Origin: Sphingomonadales bacterium
GTDB taxonomy: Bacteria > Pseudomonadota > Alphaproteobacteria > Sphingomonadales > Sphingomonadaceae
Assembly: GCA_004292705.1 (NCBI GenBank)
Contig: RDXA01000355.1
Coordinates: 1 to 15,490, forward strand
DNA length: 15,490 bases
Direction of reading: 5' to 3'
The notes beneath the pieces are model-generated. The model saw only the letters and a program-made list of their open reading frames with translations, ran no database searches and was not told where the DNA came from. The translations under genes and the position numbers were made by a program. Position 1 is the first letter of the stretch. Each line of letters opens with the position of its first letter. Shown here one piece after another: positions 1 through 8,619 of the stretch.

Positions 1-78
1 GCGGCGATGCGCCAGCGGGTCCGACAGCCCCTCGACGCCCGCGATGCCGCGCGTGCCGGCCTTCGCCAGCGCCTCCCG
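1..78. other. Sequence at the window edge that is not Obg (possible junction)
   Basis: The forward frame is open here and continuous with the Obg frame, but its translation does not contain the Obg G3 segment (DxPGLIEG-like) that should directly precede GAAEGAGVGDRFLGH. None of the three forward frames gives it. The reverse strand reads as an uninterrupted, ordinary-looking protein stretch (AFREALAKAGTRGIAGVEG..., running out of the window), but I do not recognise it. This suggests that unrelated sequence is joined to obgE near position 79, either as a contig-end chimera or a real rearrangement. Confidence 0.5.
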
Positions 79-492
79 GAAGGCGCGGCGGAAGGCGCAG
101 GCGTGGGCGACCGTTTCCTCGGCCATATCGAGCGCTGCCGGGTGCTAATCCACCTGATCGACATCACCGGCACCGAGGATTCCGACCCCTCCGAAGCCAT
201 GCGCATCGTCGAGGAGGAACTCGCGGCCTATGGCGCGGGGCTGGAGGACAAGGCGCGGCTGGTGGTGCTGAACAAGCTTGATCTGGCCGACAACGAACTC
301 GTGGAAGGGTTCCGCGCCGAACTCCTCGCCGCGGGCGCGGACAAGGTGTTTGCCGTTTCCGGCGCGACGGGCGCGGGGATTCCCGAACTGCTCGACGCGG
401 TGCTCGGCTACCTGCCCGATCGTACCTCGACCGAGACCAAGGCAGTCGAAGTCGAGGACGAGGGCGACGCGCCCGATTGGTCGCCGCTCTGA
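1..492 (+). CDS. obgE: GTPase Obg (CgtA), C-terminal part; 5' part absent
   Basis: Obg is a ribosome-associated GTPase acting in 50S subunit assembly and stress signalling. Homology starts at about base 79 with EGAAEGAGVGDRFLGHIERC, the conserved stretch after the G3 motif. It continues with HLIDITG, the G4 motif NKLD (about bases 274-285) and the G5 motif SGATGAGIPEL (about bases 358-390). The end is a short acidic tail (EVEDEGDAPDW). The glycine-rich Obg fold, the P-loop (G1), G2 and G3 are all missing. The frame runs off the left edge, but bases 1-78 do not encode the expected Obg residues, so the gene is cut by the window and also by a junction near 79. proB starts 7 bp after the stop; an obgE-proB order is common in alphaproteobacteria. 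If the junction is real in the genome, this is an obgE remnant. Since obgE is generally essential, an assembly artefact is more likely. Confidence 0.85.
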   Translation, partial: AAMRQRVRQPLDARDAARAGLRQRLPEGAAEGAGVGDRFLGHIERCRVLIHLIDITGTEDSDPSEAMRIVEEELAAYGAGLEDKARLVVLNKLDLADNELVEGFRAELLAAGADKVFAVSGATGAGIPELLDAVLGYLPDRTSTETKAVEVEDEGDAPDWSPL

Positions 493-499
493 CGCAGCC

Positions 500-1618
500 A
501 TGCTGACAAGCCTCGCGGACATCACCGCCGCGCGGCGGATCGTGGTCAAGATCGGATCGGCGCTGCTGGTCGGCGGCGGCACCCCGCGCGAGGACTGGCT
601 GACGCGCATGGCAAGCGATCTGGCGATGCTGCGGCGCGGGGGCGCACAGGTGATCGTGGTCAGCTCCGGCGCGATTGCGCTGGGTGCGGCGCGGCTGGGC
701 CTTGCGAAAGGGGGCCGGGGCAGCCTCGCGGACGCGCAGGCTGCGGCTGCCGTGGGCCAGATTGCGCTCGCCGATCTGTGGTCGCGGGCGCTGGCAAGCG
801 AGGGCATCACTGCGGCGCAGATGCTGCTGACCCTCGGCGATCTCGAAGACCGCCGTCGCTATCTCAACGCCTCGGCGACGCTGGACCGACTGCTCGAGGC
901 GGGGGTAATCCCCGTCATCAACGAAAACGATTCTGTCGCAACGGAAGAAATCCGCTTTGGCGACAATGACCGCCTCGCCGCGCGCGTGGCGCAGGCCGCC
1001 AATGCCGATCTGGTGCTGCTGCTTTCGGACGTCGATGGTCTTTACGACCGCGACCCGCGTGAGGCCGGAGCCGCGCTGATCCCGGTGGTTGACGCCGTGA
1101 CGCCAGAAGTGATGGCGATGGCGAGCGGGGCCTCGTCCTCCGGCCTTGGTTCGGGCGGGATGGTGTCGAAGCTGCAAGCCGGGCAGATCGCGACGCGCGC
1201 CGGAATTGCGCTCGCCATTCTCAACGGCACGCATGATGCGCCGATCACCCAAGCTTTGGCGGCGGGGACTGGAACGCTGTTCCTTCCTGTGCGCGCCGAT
1301 TCCGCCCGCAAGGCATGGCTCGGTGGACGGCTTGCCCCGGCGGGCGAGCTGCGAGTGGACAAGGGTTGTGCGGAAGCCCTGAAGGGCGGGGCGAGCCTGC
1401 TGGCGGCGGGCGTGGTCGGCGTTTCGGGCATGTTCCGGCGCGGCGATCTTGTCAGTGTTGTCAGCATGAAGGGCGAGAGGCTGGCGCAGGGCCTTGCCGA
1501 GTATGATTCGGCCGAGGTGCAGCTCATCGCGGGCAAGCGCGCCGAGGATCAGGCTGAGCGGCTCGGCTATACCCCGCGCTCCTGCGTCATCCACCGCGAT
1601 CATATGGTGCTGCTGTGA
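500..1618 (+). CDS. proB: Glutamate 5-kinase (ProB)
   Basis: ProB phosphorylates glutamate with ATP to glutamate 5-phosphate, the first committed step of proline synthesis in the cytoplasm. The 372-residue length fits the long form. The amino acid kinase domain (about 10-260) carries VVKIGSALL at 15-23, VVSSGAIALG at 53-62, the substrate loop IPVINENDSV at 137-146, FGDNDRLAARVA at 153-164 and GSGGMVSK at 217-224. A C-terminal PUA domain (about 274-365, starting GRLAPAGELRVDKG) completes the standard architecture. The ATG at 500 puts the first kinase strand at residue 13; a longer reading begins inside obgE and adds no family sequence. There is no strong Shine-Dalgarno, so translation may be coupled to obgE. 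The stop overlaps the GTG of the next gene by 4 bp. ProB is usually feedback-inhibited by proline. Confidence 0.97.
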   Translation: MLTSLADITAARRIVVKIGSALLVGGGTPREDWLTRMASDLAMLRRGGAQVIVVSSGAIALGAARLGLAKGGRGSLADAQAAAAVGQIALADLWSRALASEGITAAQMLLTLGDLEDRRRYLNASATLDRLLEAGVIPVINENDSVATEEIRFGDNDRLAARVAQAANADLVLLLSDVDGLYDRDPREAGAALIPVVDAVTPEVMAMASGASSSGLGSGGMVSKLQAGQIATRAGIALAILNGTHDAPITQALAAGTGTLFLPVRADSARKAWLGGRLAPAGELRVDKGCAEALKGGASLLAAGVVGVSGMFRRGDLVSVVSMKGERLAQGLAEYDSAEVQLIAGKRAEDQAERLGYTPRSCVIHRDHMVLL

Positions 1619-2532
1619 GCCTGCTGGCGATTACCGGAGCTACCGGGTTTGTCGGCAGCGCTGTTCTGAACGAAGCGCTGGCGCAGGGCCATCAGGTCCG
1701 CGCGCTCGCCCGCCGCGCGCAATCACCGCGCGCAGGCGTGGAGTGGGTGCGCGGTGACCTTGCGGATGAAACCGCGCTGGCCGCGCTGGTCGAAGGGGCC
1801 GATGCGGTGATCCATGTCGCGGGCCTCACCAACACCCCCGATCCGGCGGAATTCGAGACCGCCAACGTCACCGGCACCGTCAATGTGCTGGCCGCCATGA
1901 AGGACGCAGGCGTCAGGCGGCTGGTGTTCGTCTCCTCGCTCGCCGCGCGCCAGCCCGAATTGTCGCGCTATGGCGCGTCCAAGGCCAAGGCCGAGGCGCT
2001 GGTGGAGGCGTCAGGCCTCGACTGGACCACGGTGCGCCCGCCCGGTGTCTATGGCCCGCGCGATGTCGATTATCTGGAGATGTTCCGAACCGCGAAGTGG
2101 GGCTTCGTCCCTCTGCCGCCGGGCGGGGCGAGCTCGATCATCCATGCCGATGATCTGGCCAGATTGCTGGTGGTACTGGCGAGCGGCAACTCCGCGCCGA
2201 CGCGCAAGAAGGTCTACGAGCCCGATGATGGCCGCGAGGGCGGGTGGAGCCACAAGGAACTCGCCGCCGCGATTGGCCGGGCGATGGACCGGGGCAAGGT
2301 CTTCGCCCCGCATCTCCCCCGCGCCGTGCTCGAAGCCGCCGCCGCCGCCGACCGCATCGCGCGCGGTGACAGTGCCAAGCTCACTGCCGACCGCGTGGGC
2401 TACATGTGCCACCCCAACTGGGTCGCCCGCTTCGACCGCAAGCCCCCCCCGGGCCTGTGGCAGCCGAAGATCAGCGGCGAGGAGGGGCTGAAGGCGACAG
2501 CCGAGTGGTATAAGCGCGAGGGTTGGGTCTAG
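1615..2532 (+). CDS. NAD(P)-dependent extended SDR (epimerase/dehydratase family)
   Basis: This is a 305-residue Rossmann-fold oxidoreductase or epimerase of the extended short-chain dehydrogenase family. The dinucleotide motif TGATGFVG (7-14) opens the protein. D63-A64 with VIHVAGLTN at 65-73 is the typical second segment. FVSSLA at 105-110 supplies the active-site Ser region, and YGASK at 119-123 is the catalytic YxxxK. RPPGVYGPRD at 141-150 is the usual substrate-side motif. The GTG start at 1615 overlaps the proB stop (GTGA), and the first beta-strand begins right after it, so no other start is plausible. The overlap suggests co-transcription with obgE-proB. The C-terminal third, which sets specificity, is not diagnostic. 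The substrate is unknown and nothing links it mechanistically to proline synthesis. Confidence 0.9.
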   Translation: MSLLAITGATGFVGSAVLNEALAQGHQVRALARRAQSPRAGVEWVRGDLADETALAALVEGADAVIHVAGLTNTPDPAEFETANVTGTVNVLAAMKDAGVRRLVFVSSLAARQPELSRYGASKAKAEALVEASGLDWTTVRPPGVYGPRDVDYLEMFRTAKWGFVPLPPGGASSIIHADDLARLLVVLASGNSAPTRKKVYEPDDGREGGWSHKELAAAIGRAMDRGKVFAPHLPRAVLEAAAAADRIARGDSAKLTADRVGYMCHPNWVARFDRKPPPGLWQPKISGEEGLKATAEWYKREGWV

Positions 2533-2542
2533 ACCGCCTGCG

Positions 2543-3178
2543 CTAGTTGGCGAGCCCCGCGATCAGCGAGGGCAGCATGCCCTTGAGGATCTCGACCTCG
2601 TCGACGACATAGGCGCGGATCTGGCGGCGGTCAGCATCGTCCGGGCAGTTGCCATAGTGGGCGCGCAGTTCGCGGATGAAGCCGGCCAGAGTTTCTTCGA
2701 GCAAGGGCACCGGGCCGCGCGGATGCAGCGGCAGCCCGAGCGCCGCCGCGCTCGCCGCGTCGATCGGCAGGAACAGCACGTTCCATTCGTCGAAGCACCG
2801 GTATTCCATCATTTCCTGCAGCCAGGTCCCGTCCGCATCGCGCACCCACAGCTCTTGGCCGATGATCGGCAAGGCCATGATCTCGACGGGGAACCCGTGT
2901 CTGGCGGCAAGCTCGGCCTTGAGAGCGAATTCGCGCTTGAGTGAGCGCAGGGCCGAAGCCTTGACCAGATTTGCGCGGTCCTCGGCCGTCTCGATAACGT
3001 TGGAGCGCATGTCGGGCGTATAGCCCATCTGATTGAGCAAAGCGGCGCGTTTGGGATCGTCCCACAATTCCTTCGAGAGCACCCGCGCGGTGCCGTCGCG
3101 GTCGAGTGGCTGGGGGCGATAGACCGGCTCAGCCGCAAGCGTGGCAACCGCCTTCTTACCGAAAATCTTGCGCATCAT
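2543..3178 (-). CDS. Conserved-looking hypothetical protein, 211 aa
   Basis: I do not recognise the family. The protein is soluble, with no signal peptide or membrane segment. A basic start (MMRKIFGKK) is followed by an amphipathic, charge-rich alpha/beta body. It contains the motifs RSNVIETAEDRANLVKAS (about 59-76), an aromatic cluster QELWVRDADGTWLQEMMEYRCFDEW (about 108-132) and a helical tail. Two adjacent ATGs (3178 and 3175) follow a weak GTGGGG ribosome site. An in-frame GTG at 3226 would add 16 residues, but it lies upstream of the start point predicted from the promoter at 3215-3244, so the ATG is preferred. It faces the SDR gene tail-to-tail with 10 bp between stops and follows cysH on the same strand. 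Codon use matches its neighbours, which suggests a resident gene. Confidence 0.75.
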   Translation of the reverse strand: MMRKIFGKKAVATLAAEPVYRPQPLDRDGTARVLSKELWDDPKRAALLNQMGYTPDMRSNVIETAEDRANLVKASALRSLKREFALKAELAARHGFPVEIMALPIIGQELWVRDADGTWLQEMMEYRCFDEWNVLFLPIDAASAAALGLPLHPRGPVPLLEETLAGFIRELRAHYGNCPDDADRRQIRAYVVDEVEILKGMLPSLIAGLAN

Positions 3179-3214
3179 GATCTGGCCCCACTTCGCCAAA
3201 AAAGTCGATCGATG

Positions 3215-3244
3215 ATTAGGCCGCACGGGTTAAGATTGCGTCAA
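3215..3244 (-). promoter_or_regulatory. Sigma-70-like promoter for the 211-aa hypothetical gene
   Basis: On the minus strand TTGACG (3244-3239) is separated by 18 bp from CCTAAT (3220-3215). The -35 matches the consensus in 5 of 6 positions and the -10 in 4 of 6. The predicted transcript starts near 3208, about 30 nt before the ATG at 3178. It lies between the cysH stop and the hypothetical gene, so that gene is probably transcribed independently of the cys operon. Confidence 0.5.
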
Positions 3245-3271
3245 GCTCTGCCTTGCCCCGCGCCGCGCCGT

Positions 3272-4063
3272 TTACAAAAACGGCTCCTCGCCCGGCTTGT
3301 GGATGCCGCATTCGGTCTTGTCCCAGCCCTTCCACCGGCCCGAGCGCGGGTCTTCGCCCGGCTTGACTGTGTGGGTGCAGGGTGAGCAGCCGATGGAAGG
3401 ATAGCCTTGCGCGATCAGCGGGTGGCGAGGGAGGTCATGCTGGATGAAGTAACCCTCGATCTGGCTCGCGTCCCAATCGATCAGCGGGTTGATCTTGAGC
3501 CGCCCCTGCGCGTCCGAGGTATCCACTTCGAAGCGCGGCAGGTTGGCGCGGGTCGCGGCCTGGAAGGCCTTGCGACCCGTGAAGCTGGCATCGAAAGCGA
3601 CAAGTGCCTTCTCCAGCGGCTTCACCTTGCGGATGTCGCAGCAGCCATCGGGATCGTAGGACCACCTGAGGCCGGTTTCGTCCTTCTTCGCAAGGTCTGC
3701 GGGGTCGGGGGGGAGCACCACCAGATTGAGGCTGAGGCGCTCCACCAGCGTATCGCGGTATGCCAGCGTCTCGGCGAAGTGCTTGCCGGTGTCGAGGAAC
3801 AGCACCGGCACGGACGGATCGACCGAGGCCACCAGATGCAGCAGCACCGCGCTCTCCGCCCCGAAGCTGGAGACGATCGCGAGGTTGCCGGCCAGCTGGT
3901 CGCGGATCACGCTTTCCAGCATTTCCTGCGCGGAGCTGCCCCGGAACATGCGGTTGAGGCGCACCGCGTCATGCTCGGTGAAGCGGGGCGCCAGGTCGAG
4001 CGCGTCGCGGGTGCGGCCTTGGTTGTCGGCATTGGCGCGGGCTAAACCGAGTTCAGGCTTCAT
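3272..4063 (-). CDS. cysH: Adenylyl-sulfate (APS/PAPS) reductase CysH
   Basis: This cytoplasmic enzyme reduces activated sulfate (APS or PAPS) to sulfite with thioredoxin or glutaredoxin. In the 263 residues, IVSSFGAESAVLLHL (63-77) is the PP-loop and LFLDTGKHFAETL (88-100) is a family signature. C141-C142 and C226-x2-C229 form the CC...CxxC set that ligates a [4Fe-4S] cluster. C252 in KTECGIH is the catalytic cysteine near the C-terminus. The four cluster cysteines are typical of the bacterial APS-using type and absent from the PAPS-using enterobacterial type, so APS is the likelier substrate (inference). The ATG at 4063 follows GGAGA at a proper distance and overlaps the DUF934 stop by 11 bp; a longer frame to 4114 runs back into DUF934. 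It is the last gene of the cys operon. Confidence 0.95.
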   Translation of the reverse strand: MKPELGLARANADNQGRTRDALDLAPRFTEHDAVRLNRMFRGSSAQEMLESVIRDQLAGNLAIVSSFGAESAVLLHLVASVDPSVPVLFLDTGKHFAETLAYRDTLVERLSLNLVVLPPDPADLAKKDETGLRWSYDPDGCCDIRKVKPLEKALVAFDASFTGRKAFQAATRANLPRFEVDTSDAQGRLKINPLIDWDASQIEGYFIQHDLPRHPLIAQGYPSIGCSPCTHTVKPGEDPRSGRWKGWDKTECGIHKPGEEPFL

Positions 4064-4508
4064 GGCGCGTCTCCGCGATGGTGCGGCGCGCATCGGCTGC
4101 GCGCTGGTAGACATCGGCCCACGTCGCGAAGGCGCGGCGCGCGTCTTCCTCGTCGAGGCGCTTGTCGGGGGCGAAGCTGTCGAACCCGCAGCGGCGCATG
4201 TGGCTGAGCTGGTCGATCAGCACATCGCCGACCGCGCGCAGCTCGCCCGTATAGCCCGCCTCGCGCAGGATGCGGGCTGCTGAATAGCCGCGACCATCGC
4301 CGAAGCTGGGGAAATTCACCTCGACCAGCGCCAACCGGTCAAGGAAGGGCAGCAGAAGCCGCGCGTCGTCGCCCGGCTCGATGCGGACGGCATTGGCGTT
4401 GGTCTGTTCCAGCGCGCAATCGACCGTGACGGTGCCGTGATCGACGGGTTCATCGTCGCGGAAGCGGAACTGCACTTCGTCGGGGGACGTGCCGAGGGGG
4501 GTGCTCAT
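4053..4508 (-). CDS. DUF934 family protein of the sulfite-reduction operon
   Basis: A small 151-residue protein of the DUF934 family, which in alphaproteobacteria typically sits between cysI and cysH; its biochemical role is not established. The family core includes LLLPFLDRLALVEVNFPSFGDGRGYSAARILRE and YTGELRAVGDVLIDQLSHMRRCGFDSF, followed by the tail DKRLDEEDARRAF. The ATG at 4508 is chosen because it follows a strong Shine-Dalgarno (GGAGG, 6 nt spacing). The longer frame to 4550 would begin inside a palindromic repeat and read PPPAPPAGG, which is not family sequence. The ribosome site is itself one arm of that repeat hairpin. The stop overlaps cysH by 11 bp, implying translational coupling. 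The context suggests an accessory role in sulfate or sulfite reduction. Confidence 0.88.
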   Translation of the reverse strand: MSTPLGTSPDEVQFRFRDDEPVDHGTVTVDCALEQTNANAVRIEPGDDARLLLPFLDRLALVEVNFPSFGDGRGYSAARILREAGYTGELRAVGDVLIDQLSHMRRCGFDSFAPDKRLDEEDARRAFATWADVYQRAADARRTIAETRHEA

Positions 4509-4649
4509 GACTCCCCTCCCGCCTGCGGGAGGGGCTGGGGGTGGGCACATGCAAGGCGGCGAGCGCGCAGGCCCACCCCGCTGCGACTATGCCGCTGCGC
4601 GGCGAAGTCTCGCTGCCCCTCCCGCAAGCGGGAGGGGGACTGAAGGACA
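4509..4649 (-). repeat. Two-hairpin palindromic repeat element between cysI and DUF934
   Basis: Two near-identical perfect inverted repeats flank this 141-bp intergenic stretch. At 4513-4534 the arms CCCCTCCCGC and GCGGGAGGGG are separated by CT; at 4616-4637 the same arms are separated by AA. Between them, GGGGTGGGC (4538-4546) is exactly complementary to GCCCACCCC (4571-4579). A G/C self-complementary block (GCCGCTGCGCGGCG, 4591-4604) follows. The arrangement resembles REP/BIME-type intergenic elements, which I associate with sphingomonad genomes. On the transcribed strand the last hairpin arm doubles as the Shine-Dalgarno of DUF934. No U-run follows either hairpin, so it is not a canonical intrinsic terminator. 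Confidence 0.85.
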
Positions 4650-6308
<1,659 letters not shown>

Positions 6309-6309
6309 C

Positions 6310-6609
6310 TCAGATCACCCAGTCCCAGCCGGTCTTGTCGGCAGTCGGCACGGCGAGGTCGCGCCGCACGGTCGGGCCCAATGCGCGCACCCGGTCCTTG
6401 ATATGGGCCGGGCGGACGTGCCCGGCGGCGTCGATGCTGGCGTCGATCACGTAGGGCACGTTGACCCGGCGGGTGGCGACTTCGCGGGCCATGATTTCTT
6501 CCGCGTCCGCGCCGACGTCGACGGCATCGTCAACGAAGAGCGACCAGCCGCTGCCGTTCCACCACACCACCGCGCCGCTGCGCAGATCATTGCCGGTGAG
6601 GATTTTCAT
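6310..6609 (-). CDS. DUF2849 family protein
   Basis: A 99-residue protein of the DUF2849 family, starting MKILTGNDLRSGAVVWWNGSGW, with a central IMAREVATRRVNVPYVIDA and the C-terminal segment HIKDRVRALGPTVRRDL. Family members are found almost exclusively next to cysI and cobA/cysG in alphaproteobacteria; no biochemical function is assigned. There is no signal peptide, membrane helix or metal-binding motif. The start overlaps the cobA stop by 4 bp (ATGA at 6609-6606) and the stop is 1 bp from the cysI ATG, so it is embedded in a translationally coupled operon. The placement suggests an accessory role to sulfite reductase or its cofactor supply. Confidence 0.9.
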   Translation of the reverse strand: MKILTGNDLRSGAVVWWNGSGWSLFVDDAVDVGADAEEIMAREVATRRVNVPYVIDASIDAAGHVRPAHIKDRVRALGPTVRRDLAVPTADKTGWDWVI

Positions 6610-7376
6610 CGCACGACCTCCCGAGCGAGCGCGGCCACAGCAATGTCTTCGCGCGCGGTCACTTCGCCGATGACGATGAGGGCGGGGCTTTGCACCGCCT
6701 CACGCTCCACCAGATCGGGCAGACCCGCCAGCAGCCCCCGCAGCACCCGCATTTCAGGGCGCGCGGCGTTCTCGATCACGGCCACGGGCACATCGGGGGT
6801 CAGGCCATCGGACATAAGCTTATCGGCAATCTGCACGGCCGTGGAGACGCCCATGTAGATCACCAATGTGCGACCCTTGCCCGCAAGGCCTGACCAGTTC
6901 TGTTCCGCCAGCCCCTTGCACTGCCCGGCGACGAAGCTGACGATGCTGGAAGCGTCACGGTGGGTGAGCGCGATCCCGCTCGCTGCCGCCGCGCCGTTAG
7001 CGGCCGAAATGCCGGGGACGACCTCGACCGGAACCCCCGCCGCGCGCGCGGCTTCGGCTTCCTCGCCGCCGCGTCCGAAGATGAAGGGATCGCCGCCCTT
7101 CAGCCGCACCACATCGCACCCCGCCAGCGCCTCGCGCACCAGAAGCGCGTTGATCGCCTCCTGCGGCAGGGTGTGACGCGCGCGCTGCTTGGCGACCGAG
7201 ACCAGTCGGGCGTCAGGACGGGCGAGGCCCAGAATGTCGGGCCCGATCAGCCCGTCATGGACGATCACGCCCGCGCGCTCGATCAGGCGGACAGCGCGCA
7301 GGGTGAGAAGGTCCACCGGACCCGGCCCTGCGCCAACGAGATAGATGGTGCCAATCTGCTGCATGGCAGCCGACAT
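6606..7376 (-). CDS. cobA: Uroporphyrinogen-III C-methyltransferase (SUMT)
   Basis: It transfers two methyl groups from S-adenosylmethionine to uroporphyrinogen III, giving precorrin-2, the precursor of siroheme (needed by CysI) and cobalamin. In the 256 residues, VGAGPGPVDLLTLRA (14-28) is the first SAM-site motif, VVRLKGGDPFIFGRGGEE (89-106) is the family signature, and VPGISAANGAAAASGIALTHRD is the third conserved block. The N-terminal precorrin-2 dehydrogenase/ferrochelatase domain of CysG is absent, so those steps must be encoded elsewhere. The ATG at 7376 is used; one at 7364 would also keep the SAM motif and neither has a strong ribosome site. It overlaps DUF2849 by 4 bp and lies 55 bp downstream of metC. 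The coupling to cysI indicates that its main product here is siroheme. Confidence 0.95.
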   Translation of the reverse strand: MSAAMQQIGTIYLVGAGPGPVDLLTLRAVRLIERAGVIVHDGLIGPDILGLARPDARLVSVAKQRARHTLPQEAINALLVREALAGCDVVRLKGGDPFIFGRGGEEAEAARAAGVPVEVVPGISAANGAAAASGIALTHRDASSIVSFVAGQCKGLAEQNWSGLAGKGRTLVIYMGVSTAVQIADKLMSDGLTPDVPVAVIENAARPEMRVLRGLLAGLPDLVEREAVQSPALIVIGEVTAREDIAVAALAREVVR

Positions 7377-7431
7377 GGGCGAGCGCGCCCGAGCGTTCCA
7401 GCGAGAATGGTTTGGTGGCGGCGTAGCTGAA

Positions 7432-8619
7432 CTATACCCGCGCCAGCGCCTGCGCGAGATCGGCGATCAGATCGCCGGTATCCTCAAGCCCGATCGAGAG
7501 GCGGATCGCAGGGCTTCCGCCGGTGCCGGGCATGCAGCTGCGATAGTCCTCGGGCCGGATCGGCAGGGCGAGGCTTTCGAACCCGCCCCATGAGTAACCG
7601 ATGCCGAACAGGTCGAGCGCGTCCGCGACGCGGGCCGAAGCCTGCGGATCATCACTCGCCAGCACGAACGCAAACAGTCCGCAGCCGCCGGTGAAATCTC
7701 TGGACCAGAGCGCGTGGCCGGGATCGGAGGGGAGCAGCGGGCACATCACCCGCGCCACCTGCGGCTGGGCCTCCAGCCACGCGGCAATCGCCAGCGCGCT
7801 TTTCGTCTGGGCTTCCAGCCTTATGCCCATTGTCCGCAGTCCGCGTGCGGCGAGCGCGGCATCATCGGGCGAGACCACCTGCCCCAACTCCTGCGCAGTG
7901 CGGCGCAGCGCAGCATACCAGCGCTTGCCCGCACTGGCTGAACCCATCATCAGATCGGAGTGCCCGCCGACATGCTTGGACAGGCTCATCATCACGATGT
8001 CGCAGCCATGTTCAAGCGCGGCGAAGCCGAGCGGGCTCGCCCAGGTGTTGTCGATCAGGCTGACCGCGCCGTGCTGGCGGGCCGTGGCGGCCAGAGCGGG
8101 CACGTCGCACATTTCGAAGGTCAGGCTGCCGGGAGCCTCCAGCCACACGGCTTGCGCACCTTCCTCGCAAAGCGCCGCGAAGGCATCGAGATCATGCGGA
8201 TCAAAAAATGTGGTGTTCACCCCCATGCGCGCCAGCAGCCCCGTCGCCATGGAGCGGGTCGGATCATAGGCATTGTCGGCCATCAGCAGCCGGTCACCCG
8301 GCTTCAGAACCGCGAGCATACACCCCGCAATCGCTGCCACCCCGCTGGGATAGAGCACCGTGCCATAAGCACCGCTCTCGATCCGTGTCAGCGCCTCGGC
8401 CAGCGCCCATTGGGTCGGCGCGCCGCGGCGGCCATAAAAGAACTGCCCGTCGGCATTGGTGTGGCCCGCTGCCTGTCGATCGGCGTCCGAATCGTAAAGG
8501 TGGGTCGAGGCGCGCCACACCGGGGGGTTGACCACCGGCCCGGTCCACGCCTTGCGCCGCCCGCCGCGCACCAACCGGGTGGCGGGCTTGCGGTGAGCGT
8601 CGTCTCCGTCTGCGCTCAT
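7432..8619 (-). CDS. metC: Cystathionine beta-lyase (Cys/Met metabolism PLP enzyme)
   Basis: A 395-residue fold-type I PLP enzyme of the Cys/Met metabolism family. PLP-site features are YPSGVAAIAGCMLAVLKPGD (90-109), SLIDNTWASPLGF (187-199, Asp contacting the pyridine nitrogen) and SLSKHVGGHSDLMMG (212-226), with K215 as the Schiff-base lysine. The late block YSWGGFESLALP and the ending PAIRLSIGLEDTGDLIADL are typical. The N-terminal VRGGRRKAWTGPVVNPPVWRAST and FYGRRGAPTQ look most like bacterial cystathionine beta-lyase MetC, which cleaves cystathionine to homocysteine, pyruvate and ammonia. A gamma-synthase or other C-S lyase role cannot be excluded. The start overlaps the sseA stop by 4 bp (ATGA), and cobA follows after 55 bp, placing methionine synthesis beside sulfite reduction. 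Confidence 0.9.
   Translation of the reverse strand: MSADGDDAHRKPATRLVRGGRRKAWTGPVVNPPVWRASTHLYDSDADRQAAGHTNADGQFFYGRRGAPTQWALAEALTRIESGAYGTVLYPSGVAAIAGCMLAVLKPGDRLLMADNAYDPTRSMATGLLARMGVNTTFFDPHDLDAFAALCEEGAQAVWLEAPGSLTFEMCDVPALAATARQHGAVSLIDNTWASPLGFAALEHGCDIVMMSLSKHVGGHSDLMMGSASAGKRWYAALRRTAQELGQVVSPDDAALAARGLRTMGIRLEAQTKSALAIAAWLEAQPQVARVMCPLLPSDPGHALWSRDFTGGCGLFAFVLASDDPQASARVADALDLFGIGYSWGGFESLALPIRPEDYRSCMPGTGGSPAIRLSIGLEDTGDLIADLAQALARV

Noticed and set aside
164..1603. Long minus-strand open frame (479 codons) opposite obgE and proB
   Set aside because: It is the antisense of proB, which has complete family motifs. The reverse frame is arginine- and alanine-rich with no domain and reflects high GC content.
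4513..4637. CRISPR array or transposon ends
   Set aside because: There are only two palindromic units with no spacer series, no transposase and no target duplications. A REP-like intergenic repeat explains them better.
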